The notes: generated by a model from the sequence alone, not told the origin. DNA of 64,000 nt from Legionella brunensis (GCF_001467025.1 NZ_LNXV01000036.1:1-64000); one strand, 5' to 3'; shown: positions 18,101 to 27,423, counted from the stretch's first letter. Translations and numbers: made by a program.

Positions 18101-18776
18101 AAGGTTTAAATAATTCTTGATTTTTGTTAACAAGCACCACTAATTGTTCTATCAATTGTAGGGCTTTCTCTTCTCCAAGTTCATGCTTGGGTTTCTCTAT
18201 ATAAAGATTGTAAAGTTCACTCACTACTTGAGGAATATATTCGGGAGCAACGTCTGATAACCTTTCTAATTGTCGTTCAAGTTCGTAAAACCCAGACTCA
18301 TAACATTTTTCCAAACTTTGCGCCAAAGACTTATGCTGATATTGCAAGCCATCGACCCCCAGCAAGCCCTTTAATTCACGATCAAGAGCACTTTTACCCT
18401 CTTTCGATAAGCGGTTTTTTTGCCAAAAATGATAATTATATTTAATTAATGTTGTTTTATTTGGACCAGAGATATCTTCAGCTACAATAATCGCCAATGA
18501 GATATCATCTAATGGAACATTGAGGGTGCGGTAAAGTGCTGCAACCCATAGAGCCGCTTGCGAGTTAGGTGATTTACCTGCTTTACTTCCCAACCAAAAC
18601 AGCAATTCACGATCTTCTGGCTTCAGTGAAGCTAATTTTTCGGTTAGCCTCTCTACAGTCAGCTTTTTATCTTTGATTAAGTCAATGATTTCTCGGAAAA
18701 ATTTTTTCTTCATTACATCATGTGGAGAATTGCCTTTCTTAGCGATGTAAGCTTCAAGCTCTTTACGGAGAGACAT
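15192..18776 (-). CDS. Large effector-like protein with an internal duplication
   Basis: A 1,194-residue soluble, largely alpha-helical protein with no signal peptide or membrane segment. I use the ATG at 18776 (MSLRKELEAY), which follows GGAA; a TTG four codons upstream is weaker. Residues about 7-86 and 341-413 are two copies of one module: (K)KFF, a helix, LTVE-x-L, then a tryptophan (FWLG / SWGG), S-x-A-A and a tyrosine LYR/LYK helix. The C-terminal third (about 740-1000) is more beta-like (RVISRSHYNPEDN, SHTRYLRFLPQAKDG). No enzymatic motif is recognised. The size, helical make-up and lone position suit a Dot/Icm effector, which is an inference. Confidence 0.6.
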   Translation of the reverse strand: MSLRKELEAYIAKKGNSPHDVMKKKFFREIIDLIKDKKLTVERLTEKLASLKPEDRELLFWLGSKAGKSPNSQAALWVAALYRTLNVPLDDISLAIIVAEDISGPNKTTLIKYNYHFWQKNRLSKEGKSALDRELKGLLGVDGLQYQHKSLAQSLEKCYESGFYELERQLERLSDVAPEYIPQVVSELYNLYIEKPKHELGEEKALQLIEQLVVLVNKNQELFKPLSNSHPQIAAALIKQQPRRFFELSQAMQQEVHQLLHQEPGFFESVVNFIKEMPFFNGGTQFNERLKLLQSASLRNQAAAPNHENHELFVELKDKLYERLAPGSNQLIAKHQAISALEEIDAYLLKGPNKYKTKFFQKLATDIAKEGLTVEVLNKHLGSSNKKELFASWGGAQNSRAAGLMFQLYKLANMTSQDEDVAHMRRNLLDPQGDEISEMLDMASRKKNFLEEKIDQVLRHPEQTNNHSPLEKKITEMVQEYEMVGQFAQQAAGRGKASAEAIYHNYLVKKGLAQARANIKQKHLIFDPQGHVIIPVKLDEDDYAKICALISNQDNGTKKDLEKLLGTTLTTTTLCNLDIAHVEEFRAAFKEKVDPSKSLDKVLDDYLSSDDRTSVSALQAEMMMHVSLSLRGLEQTVLDNNPSLLHQGQLLNENQRAELMAEINTKVLAKFKDILQKVSGSQGIDYIELNKQLDEARIELAAASRQELVNALFNSGRDFTALSEIFSEKLDDHAFTSTTATGWDFLWTDISNESAVHISATEKTAHDKKIGAKELAVRVISRSHYNPEDNSVAPYEDRTVEARVPSIAVKSVGHATAVQDVAAKLKYVHEILVARKPGYTGPVVYNLLTSLHSKPFDTLFDSANRQRASAARIMKGSHLYNWRQLSRGEVNALVYVQNIPVNQHTNELSYTAYDGATREAAVMTDLALLATFNQHAAVFPPALRQSITATFNVSHTRYLRFLPQAKDGDHYFKDSVDGKWMMEDLIKKKAAWKELEPMTPAEDMPSLAVQALFKIMANNEHQNKQFGMLAQSLSVYVEEMSLAGCKSANEREQAVAGRVGLLKSINPANIEKLSYEKRDVIKAMADYVSGTGSVDALQQSIDSAYNKHNLHGAVASVSMEDQAAASKVKATRNKKRGVVCEINTNYAESGFLERLSQNNTDAMQAHKAHLATEFKELCKTKVAEMHASNALIIH

Positions 18777-18964
18777 GGCTATTTCCAAAAAATAGAGAAC
18801 TACTATTCAAAGTATAGAACTTAGCTTAAGAGAGTATTAGTTGAGCATATCTTATAAAATAATTTACAAAAATGTTACACTTCGCCAAACAAAAGGAGCG
18901 CTGGAGTTTTCATAAGGACATTAAGTAAGTATGATGACCTATTACGATACTATTTACAGATATT

Positions 18965-19689
18965 ATGAAACCCTATTTACTCCTAGGTTTACCCCTTCTC
19001 AACTTACAAGCACACGCCTTACCCCAAGGATTTGTTTATTTACAGCAAATAGCACCGCAAGTCGTTGAGGATTTACGTTATGTAACTGCTGACAATTTTA
19101 TGGGGCGACCTGTTCCTGGCTATCTGGCCAATCGCTGCATCCTAACACTGCCAGCGGCTCAACAATTAGCAAAAGCAGAAAAAAAGCCTTGGCGATGGGA
19201 TATACTTTTAAAGTTTATGACTGTTATCGCCCACAAAAAGCAGTTAACTCTTTTTATATATGGAGTCAAAAAACCAGCGACCAAAAAATGAAAATGGATT
19301 TTTACCCGCGCGAAGAAAAAGAAACACTTTTTGATAAAGGCTACATTGCAAAATCATCAGGTCATAGTCGGGGTAGCACCGTCGATCTAACGCTTATCAA
19401 ACTAGGAGCCAAGAAACCGGTTGCCTCTGCAACTCCTACCTTTTGTTATGGAAAAACCAGAGCACATATTAATGATAACTCTATCAATACTGGTACTCGT
19501 TTTGATTGTTTTGATATCAGCGCCCATACCGACTATCAAGATTTAACCCGGGAACAAAAAAGCAACCGTCTATTGCTACGTAATCTTATGGTTAGTTACG
19601 GTTTTAAGCCTTATAGGGAGGAGTGGTGGCATTTTACTTTGCGAAATGAACCATATCCTCATAATTACTTTAATTTCCCAGTAAAATAA
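18965..19689 (+). pseudogene. VanX-like D-Ala-D-Ala dipeptidase, frameshifted at an A7 run
   Basis: The first frame from ATG 18965 gives a signal peptide (MKPYLLLGLPLLNLQAHA) and the family start LRYVTADNFMGRPVPGY to about residue 73. At the A7 run 19179-19185 the frame changes. The second frame carries MGYTFKVYDCYRPQKAV, the zinc ligands in SSGHSRGSTVDLTL and the catalytic EWWHF. All active-site residues are intact, so losing one A restores one protein of about 240 residues. It would hydrolyse D-Ala-D-Ala or similar dipeptides in the periplasm. It is a recent pseudogene, a slippage-switched gene or a sequencing slip. Confidence 0.8.
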
Positions 19690-19790
19690 CAAGCCGTTAA
19701 AAGCCTTGAACTATGCTCTTAGCGGAGAAAAAGCTTTTATTTCTTGATTACGGATTAAAGCTAGCCTAACTTTTAGTAGGGAGACAAAAG

Positions 19791-20636
19791 ATGAAGCTAC
19801 CTTTATTATTTAGGATTTATCGCTTTACTCTATCAATTACCAGCTATGTGCTGCCAAACTTTGCCGGTGTCATGAGTGCTAAACGCTTTTTAACACCCAC
19901 AAGACACCCAAGACCCTATTGGGAAAAAAATATTATTAAAAAAGGGGAAGAAAAAATTCTCGCCAATGATATTAAATCATGGTGTTGGGGAGAAGGGCCT
20001 AAAATTTTATTAATCCACGGTTGGAATGGCAGAGGTAGTCAACTAGGATTTTTTGTTGAGCCTTTGGTAAATATGGGATTCCAAGTTATTGCCATTGATG
20101 GCCCTGCTCACGGAGATTCCCCAGGCAAACGAACTAATCTTGGAGAATTCGCAAAAAAAATAGTATCAATCCAAAGCGAGCTTGGTCATCTTTATGGGGT
20201 TATTGCCCATTCTTTTGGATGCCCAGTGATTATGGTAGCTATCGACAAAGGATTCTCTGCCAACAAACTTGTCCTGATTTCCTCACCTTGCGATTTACAG
20301 GAAATTTTTGACCGTTTTACCCAATTCATGAACCTATCCTTTCGCTCTACACAATATTTTCAAGCTTATATCGAAAAAAAAGCAGCGCTTAAAGTGAAAG
20401 ACGTGCAACTTAAAGAAATTATCGCTCATTTTCAAAAGCCCATTCTTATTGTTCATGACAAAAATGATGCCGAAATTCCTTATAGGGAAGCCTTAAAACT
20501 TACTGAAAAATTAAAAAATTATGAGTATTTATATACCAAAGGTTTGGGTCATCGACGCATTTTAAAATCTCCAGAGGTTTTAACGAGAGTAGTCAGTTTT
20601 CTTAATAGCGAGCAGTCACTTAATGAGACTCATTGA
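19791..20636 (+). CDS. Alpha/beta hydrolase
   Basis: A 281-residue alpha/beta-hydrolase fold protein. ILLIHGWNGRGSQ is the oxyanion-hole strand (HG), VIAIDGPAHGDSPG the next turn, AHSFGC the nucleophile elbow (Ser, with the first Gly replaced by Ala), PILIVHDKNDAEIPY the acid, and GLGHRRIL the catalytic His. Residues 1-30 form a hydrophobic leader of unclear purpose. GGGAG precedes the ATG. The substrate is unknown. Sixteen bases separate it from the EamA gene, so they are probably one transcript. Confidence 0.85.
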   Translation: MKLPLLFRIYRFTLSITSYVLPNFAGVMSAKRFLTPTRHPRPYWEKNIIKKGEEKILANDIKSWCWGEGPKILLIHGWNGRGSQLGFFVEPLVNMGFQVIAIDGPAHGDSPGKRTNLGEFAKKIVSIQSELGHLYGVIAHSFGCPVIMVAIDKGFSANKLVLISSPCDLQEIFDRFTQFMNLSFRSTQYFQAYIEKKAALKVKDVQLKEIIAHFQKPILIVHDKNDAEIPYREALKLTEKLKNYEYLYTKGLGHRRILKSPEVLTRVVSFLNSEQSLNETH

Positions 20637-20652
20637 TAATAGGGGATAATAT

Positions 20653-21078
20653 ATGTGGTTAATTTTTGCTATTGCCGCTGCATTACTATGGGGATTAAAT
20701 TACTCACTTGCAGAGAAAATACTTCATAGTATTTCGCCGGTTACTTTATTAGCTTTAGAGATGCTCATTGGTGCCATTATATTTTCACTTGTTTCTTACT
20801 TTACAACCTTTAAAAAAGATTTAGCATTACTAAGCACAGAACCTACTCTTTTATGGCTAACCATCCTTGAAGTAGCAATTGTTATCTTAGCCAGTTTTTT
20901 TATTGTTTATTCCATACAATTTAAAAATGCTACCTTAGCAGGCATTGTTGAATTAATTTATCCTTTATTTATCATTTTATTTACTTGGCTACTCTTTAGA
21001 GAAAATCACGTCGATACTTCAGTCATTATTGGCGGATTATTAATCTTTGTTGGTGTATTAATAATTAGTATCCCTTGA
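20653..21078 (+). CDS. EamA-type half-size transporter (DMT superfamily)
   Basis: A 141-residue membrane protein with five membrane segments and a single EamA domain: LLWGLNYSLAEKIL at the start, a Glu in the third helix (WLTILEVAIVILA), and LLFRENHVDTSVIIGG before the last segment. Usual DMT proteins carry two such domains (about 290 residues). One-domain members probably act as antiparallel dimers. GGGGATAAT lies before the ATG. The transported compound is unknown. Confidence 0.8.
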   Translation: MWLIFAIAAALLWGLNYSLAEKILHSISPVTLLALEMLIGAIIFSLVSYFTTFKKDLALLSTEPTLLWLTILEVAIVILASFFIVYSIQFKNATLAGIVELIYPLFIILFTWLLFRENHVDTSVIIGGLLIFVGVLIISIP

Positions 21079-21101
21079 GATTTTCAGCTCTTTTATTGTA
21101 A

Positions 21102-21132
21102 GAGATGGCTACTTAAGAGCAATTGCCATCTC
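21102..21132. terminator. Hairpin between convergent EamA and dacB genes
   Basis: GAGATGGC at 21102-21109 pairs with GCCATCTC at 21125-21132 across a 15-base loop. It lies between two converging stops (21078 and 21142), a usual place for a shared terminator. There is no long T-run on either side. Confidence 0.5.
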
Positions 21133-21141
21133 CTCATACCT

Positions 21142-22941
21142 CTAGATAACCGCTTCGCGAATAGTCCAAATACGCTGCACGTTATCAGGCATTTCTGTCA
21201 CTTCCATCCATAAAACAAGTGGCTTGACTCCTATACCACCAGGAATCACTTTTGAAGACAAAGCCACTGCAAAAGGATATTTCTTGCTTAAATTTTTTAA
21301 TACATTTAATACTCCGGATGCATCTGCCTGGTTATCTTTGAGGACAAGTTCATTGCCACGATAAATCACAGTAACTGCCTGTCCTTTGAGAGCATCCTTT
21401 ACCACTGTTTCAAGACGTCGCCATCTTGACTGTCGACCTCTTTGTACCTCTGCTTGGGTAGGATTTTGTTGAAACTTAAGTTTCTTCTGCGGTGCAAATA
21501 CCCTTGCCCAGGTATTGTTGCCCGGTTTTTGTTGTAAGAAATAGGTACATAGTGCATCAACTAAATAGCGATACTTTCCTGAAACTGCAGGCTTGGTGCC
21601 AGGAACATTATTAATAAAAATGGAGAACGCCAAAATATGAGCATTTGCAGTATATAGATAGCCTGAAAGACTTACTATTCCTTTCATGGTTCCTGTTTTA
21701 GCACGTACCATGTCTCTTTGTGTTGGTGCTTTAAAGCGTCGCTGCAAAGTACCATCACGGCCCGATACTGGTAATGCTGCTATGTATTCATAAGATAGAG
21801 GAAATCTCTCGTAGAGAAAACGCAATAAACTGGTTGTTTGACTGGGTGTTAATAGATCATGACGTGACAACCCAGAGCCGTCTGTCAGTACTGCATTGTT
21901 TAATTGAACACCTGTTTGCTGCTGGATAAAGTTTTTAACAATGGGTTGCGCCTCTCCCCAGTTTACTGGAGAACCCTTTAATTTCTCGGCCGCATGAAGG
22001 AATAGGCTGTCGGCATATAAATTATCAGATGGTTTTAACGTATCTGCCATCAGTTGAGCGATAGGCTTGGATGATTCTGTTGCTATAAGCAATGAACCAG
22101 AGGGCGCCTTGCCCAGCAAAACATTTCCTTCAAGAACAATGTTAGCCTCAGCTAATTGGCTCTTGATTAATCCTTGGGCAAACGTTAAAGGATTGCGAAT
22201 AGCCATTTGTTGCTGTACTGCCCATTGCCCAACTGTAACACAACCACGAACACTCAAATGATTTTGTTCATCCATTGAAAAATCAACCCCACAACGACTC
22301 CCTTTCGCTTTTGTTTTTACCTGATTATTAATGACTATGCTTCCACCAGGATCATTGGTCTCAACAATCGCAGGCTCATCTATCTCCGCTGAAGGATTAA
22401 CTGTCACCGTCACGCGATTAGCATCAATCATTACGGGCGCCAAAGGTGCCCCATAACCATAGACAAAATCCTCAGCCATCCATCCTGGAGGATAAGGATT
22501 AACCAAAGCATGGCTGCTGTCGATATAAACATTTCCTTGAATGCGATTGATATGCCAAGTTCTTAATCCTGCAAACAAGTTAGCCAAGCGCTCATGACTA
22601 AATGAAGGATCACCAGAAAGACGCAGATATAAAGAACCCTTTAATCTCCCCTTTTGCAACTGTGACGCATTAGTACTTAGTTGATTTTTAAAGCGATAAT
22701 CTGGCCCCAAAACCATTAGTGCCGCGGCATCAGAAAATAATTTCATATTACTAGCCGGGACAAAAGTACGGCTTTGATTTCGACGATACAAAGTAGCTCC
22801 CGTCGTTAAATCAACCACCTCGATCCCTATGTTAAGAGAAGAGGAGACCTGATTGATTAACTTATCAACACCGGTTTGAAGACTGGCATAGGAAGATGCC
22901 GCTAACAAAGTTAATAATGTGCCCAACAACATCCTTTTCAT
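21142..22941 (-). CDS. dacB: D-alanyl-D-alanine carboxypeptidase/endopeptidase (PBP4) with a C-terminal extension
   Basis: A 599-residue periplasmic class C penicillin-binding protein. The ATG at 22941 is chosen for the signal peptide (MKRMLLGTLLTLLAASSYA) and an AAGGAA upstream. Active-site motifs are all present: Ser64-N-M-Lys67, S-D-N at 305-307, and K-T-G at 415-417. It would trim stem peptides and cut crosslinks. The known enzyme ends about 60 residues after KTG. Here about 130 further residues follow (from about 470), Lys/Arg-rich first, then an alpha/beta stretch, perhaps a wall-binding domain. Confidence 0.88.
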   Translation of the reverse strand: MKRMLLGTLLTLLAASSYASLQTGVDKLINQVSSSLNIGIEVVDLTTGATLYRRNQSRTFVPASNMKLFSDAAALMVLGPDYRFKNQLSTNASQLQKGRLKGSLYLRLSGDPSFSHERLANLFAGLRTWHINRIQGNVYIDSSHALVNPYPPGWMAEDFVYGYGAPLAPVMIDANRVTVTVNPSAEIDEPAIVETNDPGGSIVINNQVKTKAKGSRCGVDFSMDEQNHLSVRGCVTVGQWAVQQQMAIRNPLTFAQGLIKSQLAEANIVLEGNVLLGKAPSGSLLIATESSKPIAQLMADTLKPSDNLYADSLFLHAAEKLKGSPVNWGEAQPIVKNFIQQQTGVQLNNAVLTDGSGLSRHDLLTPSQTTSLLRFLYERFPLSYEYIAALPVSGRDGTLQRRFKAPTQRDMVRAKTGTMKGIVSLSGYLYTANAHILAFSIFINNVPGTKPAVSGKYRYLVDALCTYFLQQKPGNNTWARVFAPQKKLKFQQNPTQAEVQRGRQSRWRRLETVVKDALKGQAVTVIYRGNELVLKDNQADASGVLNVLKNLSKKYPFAVALSSKVIPGGIGVKPLVLWMEVTEMPDNVQRIWTIREAVI

Positions 22942-22981
22942 CAATTTCGGTTCCTTTATGCTGGAATTTAATAAGGAAATG

Positions 22982-23770
22982 TTAATCATAACGCAAGCCC
23001 ATACGCTCCAGAAGCCCTGCTAAGGTATCATTATCGAAAAACTTAACTTGTAGCCATCCTCCACTACCTTCATTAGCAACAATTTGTACAGGAGCACCTA
23101 TTTGCTCAGCTATTTTATTCTCTAGACGCACAATATCACGATCGCGGCTAGGGTCTCGTAGAGTCTGCTCACCTTCTTTAATCTCTTTGACTTTCTTTTC
23201 CAAATAACGCACAGACCATTCATGCTCTTCAATTTGTTTTGCTAAAGAACGTTGTTGGTTAACAGACAGCCCCACCAACATCTTCGCATGCCCCATGGAC
23301 AGTCGCCCGGCCCTCACCTGCTCTTGTATAGATTCACATAACGTTAATAGGCGTAAAATATTGGCAATATGGCTTCGTGACTTACCTACCAACACAGCTA
23401 TTTCATCTTGCTGAAAATAAAAATCATCAAGAAGACGACGATAGCCATTTGCTTCTTCAATTAAATTTAAATTCTCGCGCTGAATGTTCTCAATAAGCGT
23501 CACTGCAGCTGCTTGCTCATCCGAATAGTCACCAATTAAACAGGGAAGCTCCGTTAAATTGGCCATCATTGCTGCACGCCACCGCCGCTCACCAGCAATA
23601 ATTTCATAACTATCTTTTGCCAATTCCCTAATGACTAAAGGCTCGATTAAGCCTTGAGAAGCAATAGAGTCAGCTAATTCTTGTAGGGCAGATTGTGTGA
23701 AATTTTTTCGAGGCTGATAACGACCGGGACGCAAAAATTCAATAGGGATTAATTTATAGACTGTTTTCAT
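22982..23770 (-). CDS. parB: ParB/Spo0J-like partition protein
   Basis: A 263-residue ParB. The ATG at 23770 (MKTVYKLIPIEFL) is preferred; longer in-frame reading adds 27 unlike residues. It has RPGRYQPRKNF, the CTP-binding IIAGERRWRAA and ENIQRENLN boxes, then the helix-turn-helix DEIAVLVGKSRSHIANILRLL and a C-terminal dimer domain. ParB spreads round parS sites and loads chromosome or plasmid partition complexes. No parA is adjacent, and no TGTTTCACGTGAAACA-like parS was seen here. It may be a second, orphan ParB of the chromosome. Confidence 0.88.
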   Translation of the reverse strand: MKTVYKLIPIEFLRPGRYQPRKNFTQSALQELADSIASQGLIEPLVIRELAKDSYEIIAGERRWRAAMMANLTELPCLIGDYSDEQAAAVTLIENIQRENLNLIEEANGYRRLLDDFYFQQDEIAVLVGKSRSHIANILRLLTLCESIQEQVRAGRLSMGHAKMLVGLSVNQQRSLAKQIEEHEWSVRYLEKKVKEIKEGEQTLRDPSRDRDIVRLENKIAEQIGAPVQIVANEGSGGWLQVKFFDNDTLAGLLERMGLRYD

Positions 23771-23854
23771 ATTGAAGAAACATAAACTAAGTGAGCTTAT
23801 TGTTTCATAAGATTTCAAAATTCCATAATCGTGTTTACTAAAAATGTGCAAAAA

Positions 23855-24367
23855 CTAGGGATTTAATTGTAAAGAGTCATCAAAAGATAGCTTGGCCGCT
23901 GCTGGCAATGGTTCACGAGCAAAAAAGCCTATGGTAGACAAGCTAACACTGTTGTTGGTAATTTGACAGGATGCCTCAGCAGATAGACGGGATACCTCTG
24001 CAAATAAAAGTGGATTACTGCTTAAAAACTCTTTTGCTTGTGTCCTGATGAAACTGTCATTAGAATCCAGAATTTGTCCTATATAACTTGCTGCTTGTTG
24101 TAACTTAGCCTCAGAACCTGTTGCCGCAAGTGCTACCGCCATATCCAGCATAGCATTCGTTAAACCCTGATCCAGCGCGATTTTCATCCACTTCATATAC
24201 TGGCTGGAATTTTGCGGATAATTTTGGGCTGCCCTATAAGCCGAAACAGCATTTCCCTTGAGCGTCGCTAAGGCTTTCAAGTGCTTTAATTCATTAATTG
24301 CTTCTGTTTTGCTTTGATAATCATTAGCAGTTTGCTCTAAATGACTCAATTCACTGATATTGGGCAT
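23855..24367 (-). CDS. Hypothetical helical protein
   Basis: A 170-residue soluble protein, mainly helical. The middle (about 50-105) has the spacing of one or two Sel1/TPR-like helix pairs (YMKWMKIALDQGLTNAMLDM, then QQAASYIGQILDSN). No signal peptide. It lies 84 bases upstream of parB on the same strand, with little ribosome-site support at its ATG. I do not recognise it. An effector or a small adaptor are both possible. Confidence 0.5.
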   Translation of the reverse strand: MPNISELSHLEQTANDYQSKTEAINELKHLKALATLKGNAVSAYRAAQNYPQNSSQYMKWMKIALDQGLTNAMLDMAVALAATGSEAKLQQAASYIGQILDSNDSFIRTQAKEFLSSNPLLFAEVSRLSAEASCQITNNSVSLSTIGFFAREPLPAAAKLSFDDSLQLNP

Positions 24368-24461
24368 AATTACTAATTATTAGTGATGAAAGCTAAACAA
24401 TAATTGATAAAAATTAACTCAATATTAAGAGGATTTAGTTTTGCAAAATTTTACGAAATCT

Positions 24462-25214
24462 TTACGTTTTATCGTAAAGATACCACCCGACATGAAATAG
24501 CATGTGTGCAACTATTGCTGCCACTAAGCCGAATTGCCAAAAAAGCCAACCGAATAATAAAGCTTGCCAGACATTCAGCAATAACATGCTATAGATAAAG
24601 CGGCGACTTGATTGACAACCGGCTGCAAGATAGGCAGGAAGCTGTCCTAGAGCAATCACTAATCCGCTTAACAAGATTGCACTCCAAATAATCAAAGGGC
24701 TCTTTTGACCAGCAAAAAGAATGGCAAAAAATGCCACCACATTCATAAGCCCCCAACGGGCAATAATTTCCTCAACTACCCCTCCGTAGAGAATACAACC
24801 ATCAATACCTAAAACAACCCTCACTTGACGCATAATATGAAAAGTTTTCTCATCTAAAATACTGGCAACCAAACCATAATAGAGAAAGAAGAAAACAATT
24901 AAGCCGCCAATAGTTGCCAACAATACCGGGAGTAACATGGCTTGAATCTGATCAAGAACTGCTCCGCCCTGTAACAAAGTGTCAAGAACCGAAGCATTTA
25001 ACCCTGTTTTTAGGGATAAAACACTGCCACCAAAGGTCATTAATAACACCATAAATAACGTTTGTCCTTTTGCAAAACGGTTAACTCGGTTTTTTAATTC
25101 ATCACTATTCTTAGGCAATAAAAGATTTATTAACCTTGGCACGGCAATGAACACTCCTGGTAGAGACAAGCAGAATAGAACTGTGATTAATGGCCAGTTA
25201 ATTTGCATATTCAT
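24462..25214 (-). CDS. CPBP-family intramembrane metalloprotease
   Basis: A 250-residue membrane protein with seven or eight membrane segments. The family motifs are present: EE-x-x-x-R in GGVVEEIIARWGLM, followed two helices later by VAHMLFHVGW with the metal-binding histidines. The ATG overlaps the rsmB stop (ATGA), so it is translated with rsmB. CPBP members process prenylated or membrane proteins, or give self-immunity to peptides. The substrate here is unknown. It is the last gene of the def-side minus-strand run. Confidence 0.82.
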   Translation of the reverse strand: MNMQINWPLITVLFCLSLPGVFIAVPRLINLLLPKNSDELKNRVNRFAKGQTLFMVLLMTFGGSVLSLKTGLNASVLDTLLQGGAVLDQIQAMLLPVLLATIGGLIVFFFLYYGLVASILDEKTFHIMRQVRVVLGIDGCILYGGVVEEIIARWGLMNVVAFFAILFAGQKSPLIIWSAILLSGLVIALGQLPAYLAAGCQSSRRFIYSMLLLNVWQALLFGWLFWQFGLVAAIVAHMLFHVGWYLYDKT

Positions 25215-26491
25215 ATTTTCCTAAGCACGCTATAAAAAAATCCATCACCCTCGCTCTCTTTCGGCAAGATTTGCCACCCATAGCCTGTATTCTTACCCCA
25301 AGGCATATCATCAGTCACCACTGTACAATCATTATGACTTGCCACAAAGTGGGCAATCTGTTGTTCATTCTCTGCTTTCATCACAGAACAAGTGGCATAA
25401 ACCAGTAGGCCGCCTTGCGCAAGTAGAGGCCATAAACTTTTTAACAAATTTAATTGCAACTTGGCAACTGTGATAATTTCTTCTGCTGTTCTTAAGAGTT
25501 TAATATCCGGATGGCGTCTAATAACACCTGTTGCAGAACATGGGGCATCAAGAAGTATGCGCTCAAAGGGTTTACCATCCCACCACGCATGCGGATTTAA
25601 ACCATCACCTTGCATCAATGTTGCCTCTAGTTTTAGACGAGATAAATTTTCCTTTACTCGCTGCAGGCGTTTCTCGTCTATATCAAGGGCAATACAGCTT
25701 TTTAATTGCGGCTCAGATTCCAAAATATGACAGGTTTTACCTCCTGGAGCGCAACAAGCATCGAGCAGTCTTAATCCAGGTTGTAAAGAAAGCAAGGATA
25801 CCGCCAACTGAGCAGACTCATCTTGGACTGAAACCACCCCTTGATTAAATCCCGGTAGGCTATAAACGTCACAAGCAGTTTCAAGTCTGATGCCTGCTGT
25901 AGAATAAGTGTGAGGATAGGCTTGGATACCCACCTGTTGTAATTGCTCTAAATAACGCTCTCTTGTCGTATGATGCTTGTTAACTCGCAAACTCATAGGC
26001 GGATGGCTATCATTAGCTTTTAAAATAGCTTGCCAGTCACTTGGCCAATCGCTTTGCAAACGCTGCACAAACCACCGCGGATGACCCAAAATGAAGCCTT
26101 CATCGGCTTGTAATTGCGCTAATATCGTTTGCTGCTCACGACAAAATCTTCTTAAAACAGCATTAACCAGACCTTTTGCCCAAGGTTTTTTGATTTGCTC
26201 AAGTAGATTAACAGTTTCTTTGACAACGGCGTAATCTGGTTTTTGCATAAAGTGCAATTGGTAAAGGCCGATAAGCAATACAAGCCAAACTTCAAGGGTT
26301 TTAGGTTGCTTATCAATAAGAAAATTAGCGATTGCTTCAAGGCGAAAATAATGTCGACATACACCAAAGCAAATTTCCTTGGTAAACGGGGTTAAATCCT
26401 TAGTGGATTGCAAAAGATATGAAAGAGGTGTTTTGTCTTCCATAACTCTAGTTAGAATTTTTAATGCCTGGAGGCGTTCTGTTTTTTTCAT
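25211..26491 (-). CDS. rsmB: 16S rRNA m5C967 methyltransferase RsmB
   Basis: A 426-residue RNA methyltransferase. An N-terminal NusB-like RNA-binding domain (about 1-140) is followed by the SAM domain: [26 protein letters not shown], and the motif IV cysteine in [15 protein letters not shown]. The catalytic motif VI is YATCSV. It methylates cytosine 967 of 16S rRNA. Its ATG overlaps the fmt stop by four bases. The order def-fmt-rsmB is conserved in many gammaproteobacteria. Confidence 0.95.
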   Translation of the reverse strand: MKKTERLQALKILTRVMEDKTPLSYLLQSTKDLTPFTKEICFGVCRHYFRLEAIANFLIDKQPKTLEVWLVLLIGLYQLHFMQKPDYAVVKETVNLLEQIKKPWAKGLVNAVLRRFCREQQTILAQLQADEGFILGHPRWFVQRLQSDWPSDWQAILKANDSHPPMSLRVNKHHTTRERYLEQLQQVGIQAYPHTYSTAGIRLETACDVYSLPGFNQGVVSVQDESAQLAVSLLSLQPGLRLLDACCAPGGKTCHILESEPQLKSCIALDIDEKRLQRVKENLSRLKLEATLMQGDGLNPHAWWDGKPFERILLDAPCSATGVIRRHPDIKLLRTAEEIITVAKLQLNLLKSLWPLLAQGGLLVYATCSVMKAENEQQIAHFVASHNDCTVVTDDMPWGKNTGYGWQILPKESEGDGFFYSVLRKI

Positions 26492-27423
26492 TGCAAAACA
26501 AGGTTCACTTGCAGTTGTGAGCGATTAGCATTTAACCAATCCGCCACTTTCATTACTTTAGACCCTGGGAATTGAATATATTCGACCATGAGTGCTTGCT
26601 GTCCCGTTGCCACGAGCATGCCTTTCTTGTCCAGAGAAAGAATAGTTCCTGGTAGCTCAGAAGCCCCCACCTCAATTATATGAGCACGATGAATGCGTAA
26701 TGTCTCTTCGCCAAGCATGGTATAGGCTATTGGCCAAGGATTGTAAGCACGAATTTGGTTATTGATTTCGTAGGCTGTTCTGTACCAATTAATGACTGCA
26801 TCTTCTTTATTAATTTTATTCGCATAAGTTGCCTGACTATTATCTTGAGCCGTTGGCTTCGCTTGTCCTAGCGTTAATGCATCCACAGTTGCCAATAAAG
26901 GTTTTACCGCTAACTCTGCTAGCCTATCATGGAGACTTCCTGCCGTATCATCAGGCAAAATAGGACATCGCACTTCAGCCAATTTGTCGCCTGTATCCAT
27001 ACCTACATCCATTTGCATAATGGTTACTCCCGTTTCCTTGTCTCCATGGAGAATAGCATGTTGGATAGGGGAGGCTCCTCGCCAGCGAGGAAGAAGGGAG
27101 GCGTGAACATTGATACAGCCTAATTTTGGTATTGATAATACTTTACGGGGCAAAATAAGCCCGTAAGCGATAACTATCATCAAATCTGGCTTTAAAGCAG
27201 CAAGTTCAGCTACAGCTTCTTCACTGCGAAAGTTTGCCGGTTGGTAAACAGGTATTTGTTGCGTGTTTGCCCAATTTTTTACTGCGGAAGGCTGCAACTT
27301 ACGACCACGCCCTGCTGGCCTGTCTGGTTGCGTATATACCGCTAATAAATGGTGCGAAGAATCAGCAAGTGCATGAAGACAGGGTAAAGTAAATTCTGGG
27401 GTTCCAGCAAATACAATATTCAA
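26488..27423 (-). CDS. fmt: Methionyl-tRNA formyltransferase
   Basis: A 311-residue enzyme that formylates initiator Met-tRNA. It has [12 protein letters not shown] at the start, [15 protein letters not shown], the catalytic [19 protein letters not shown] (Asn, His), MDVGMDTGD, and a C-terminal OB domain. The start is a TTG at 27423, well supported by GAGGAG seven bases before it and by the family's usual [11 protein letters not shown] beginning. It lies 76 bases after def and overlaps rsmB. Confidence 0.95.
   Translation of the reverse strand: MNIVFAGTPEFTLPCLHALADSSHHLLAVYTQPDRPAGRGRKLQPSAVKNWANTQQIPVYQPANFRSEEAVAELAALKPDLMIVIAYGLILPRKVLSIPKLGCINVHASLLPRWRGASPIQHAILHGDKETGVTIMQMDVGMDTGDKLAEVRCPILPDDTAGSLHDRLAELAVKPLLATVDALTLGQAKPTAQDNSQATYANKINKEDAVINWYRTAYEINNQIRAYNPWPIAYTMLGEETLRIHRAHIIEVGASELPGTILSLDKKGMLVATGQQALMVEYIQFPGSKVMKVADWLNANRSQLQVNLVLQ

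Noticed and set aside
22982-24400. parS site next to parB
   Set aside because: No 16-base TGTTTCACGTGAAACA-like palindrome was found by eye; the nearest TGTTTCAT is not symmetric.
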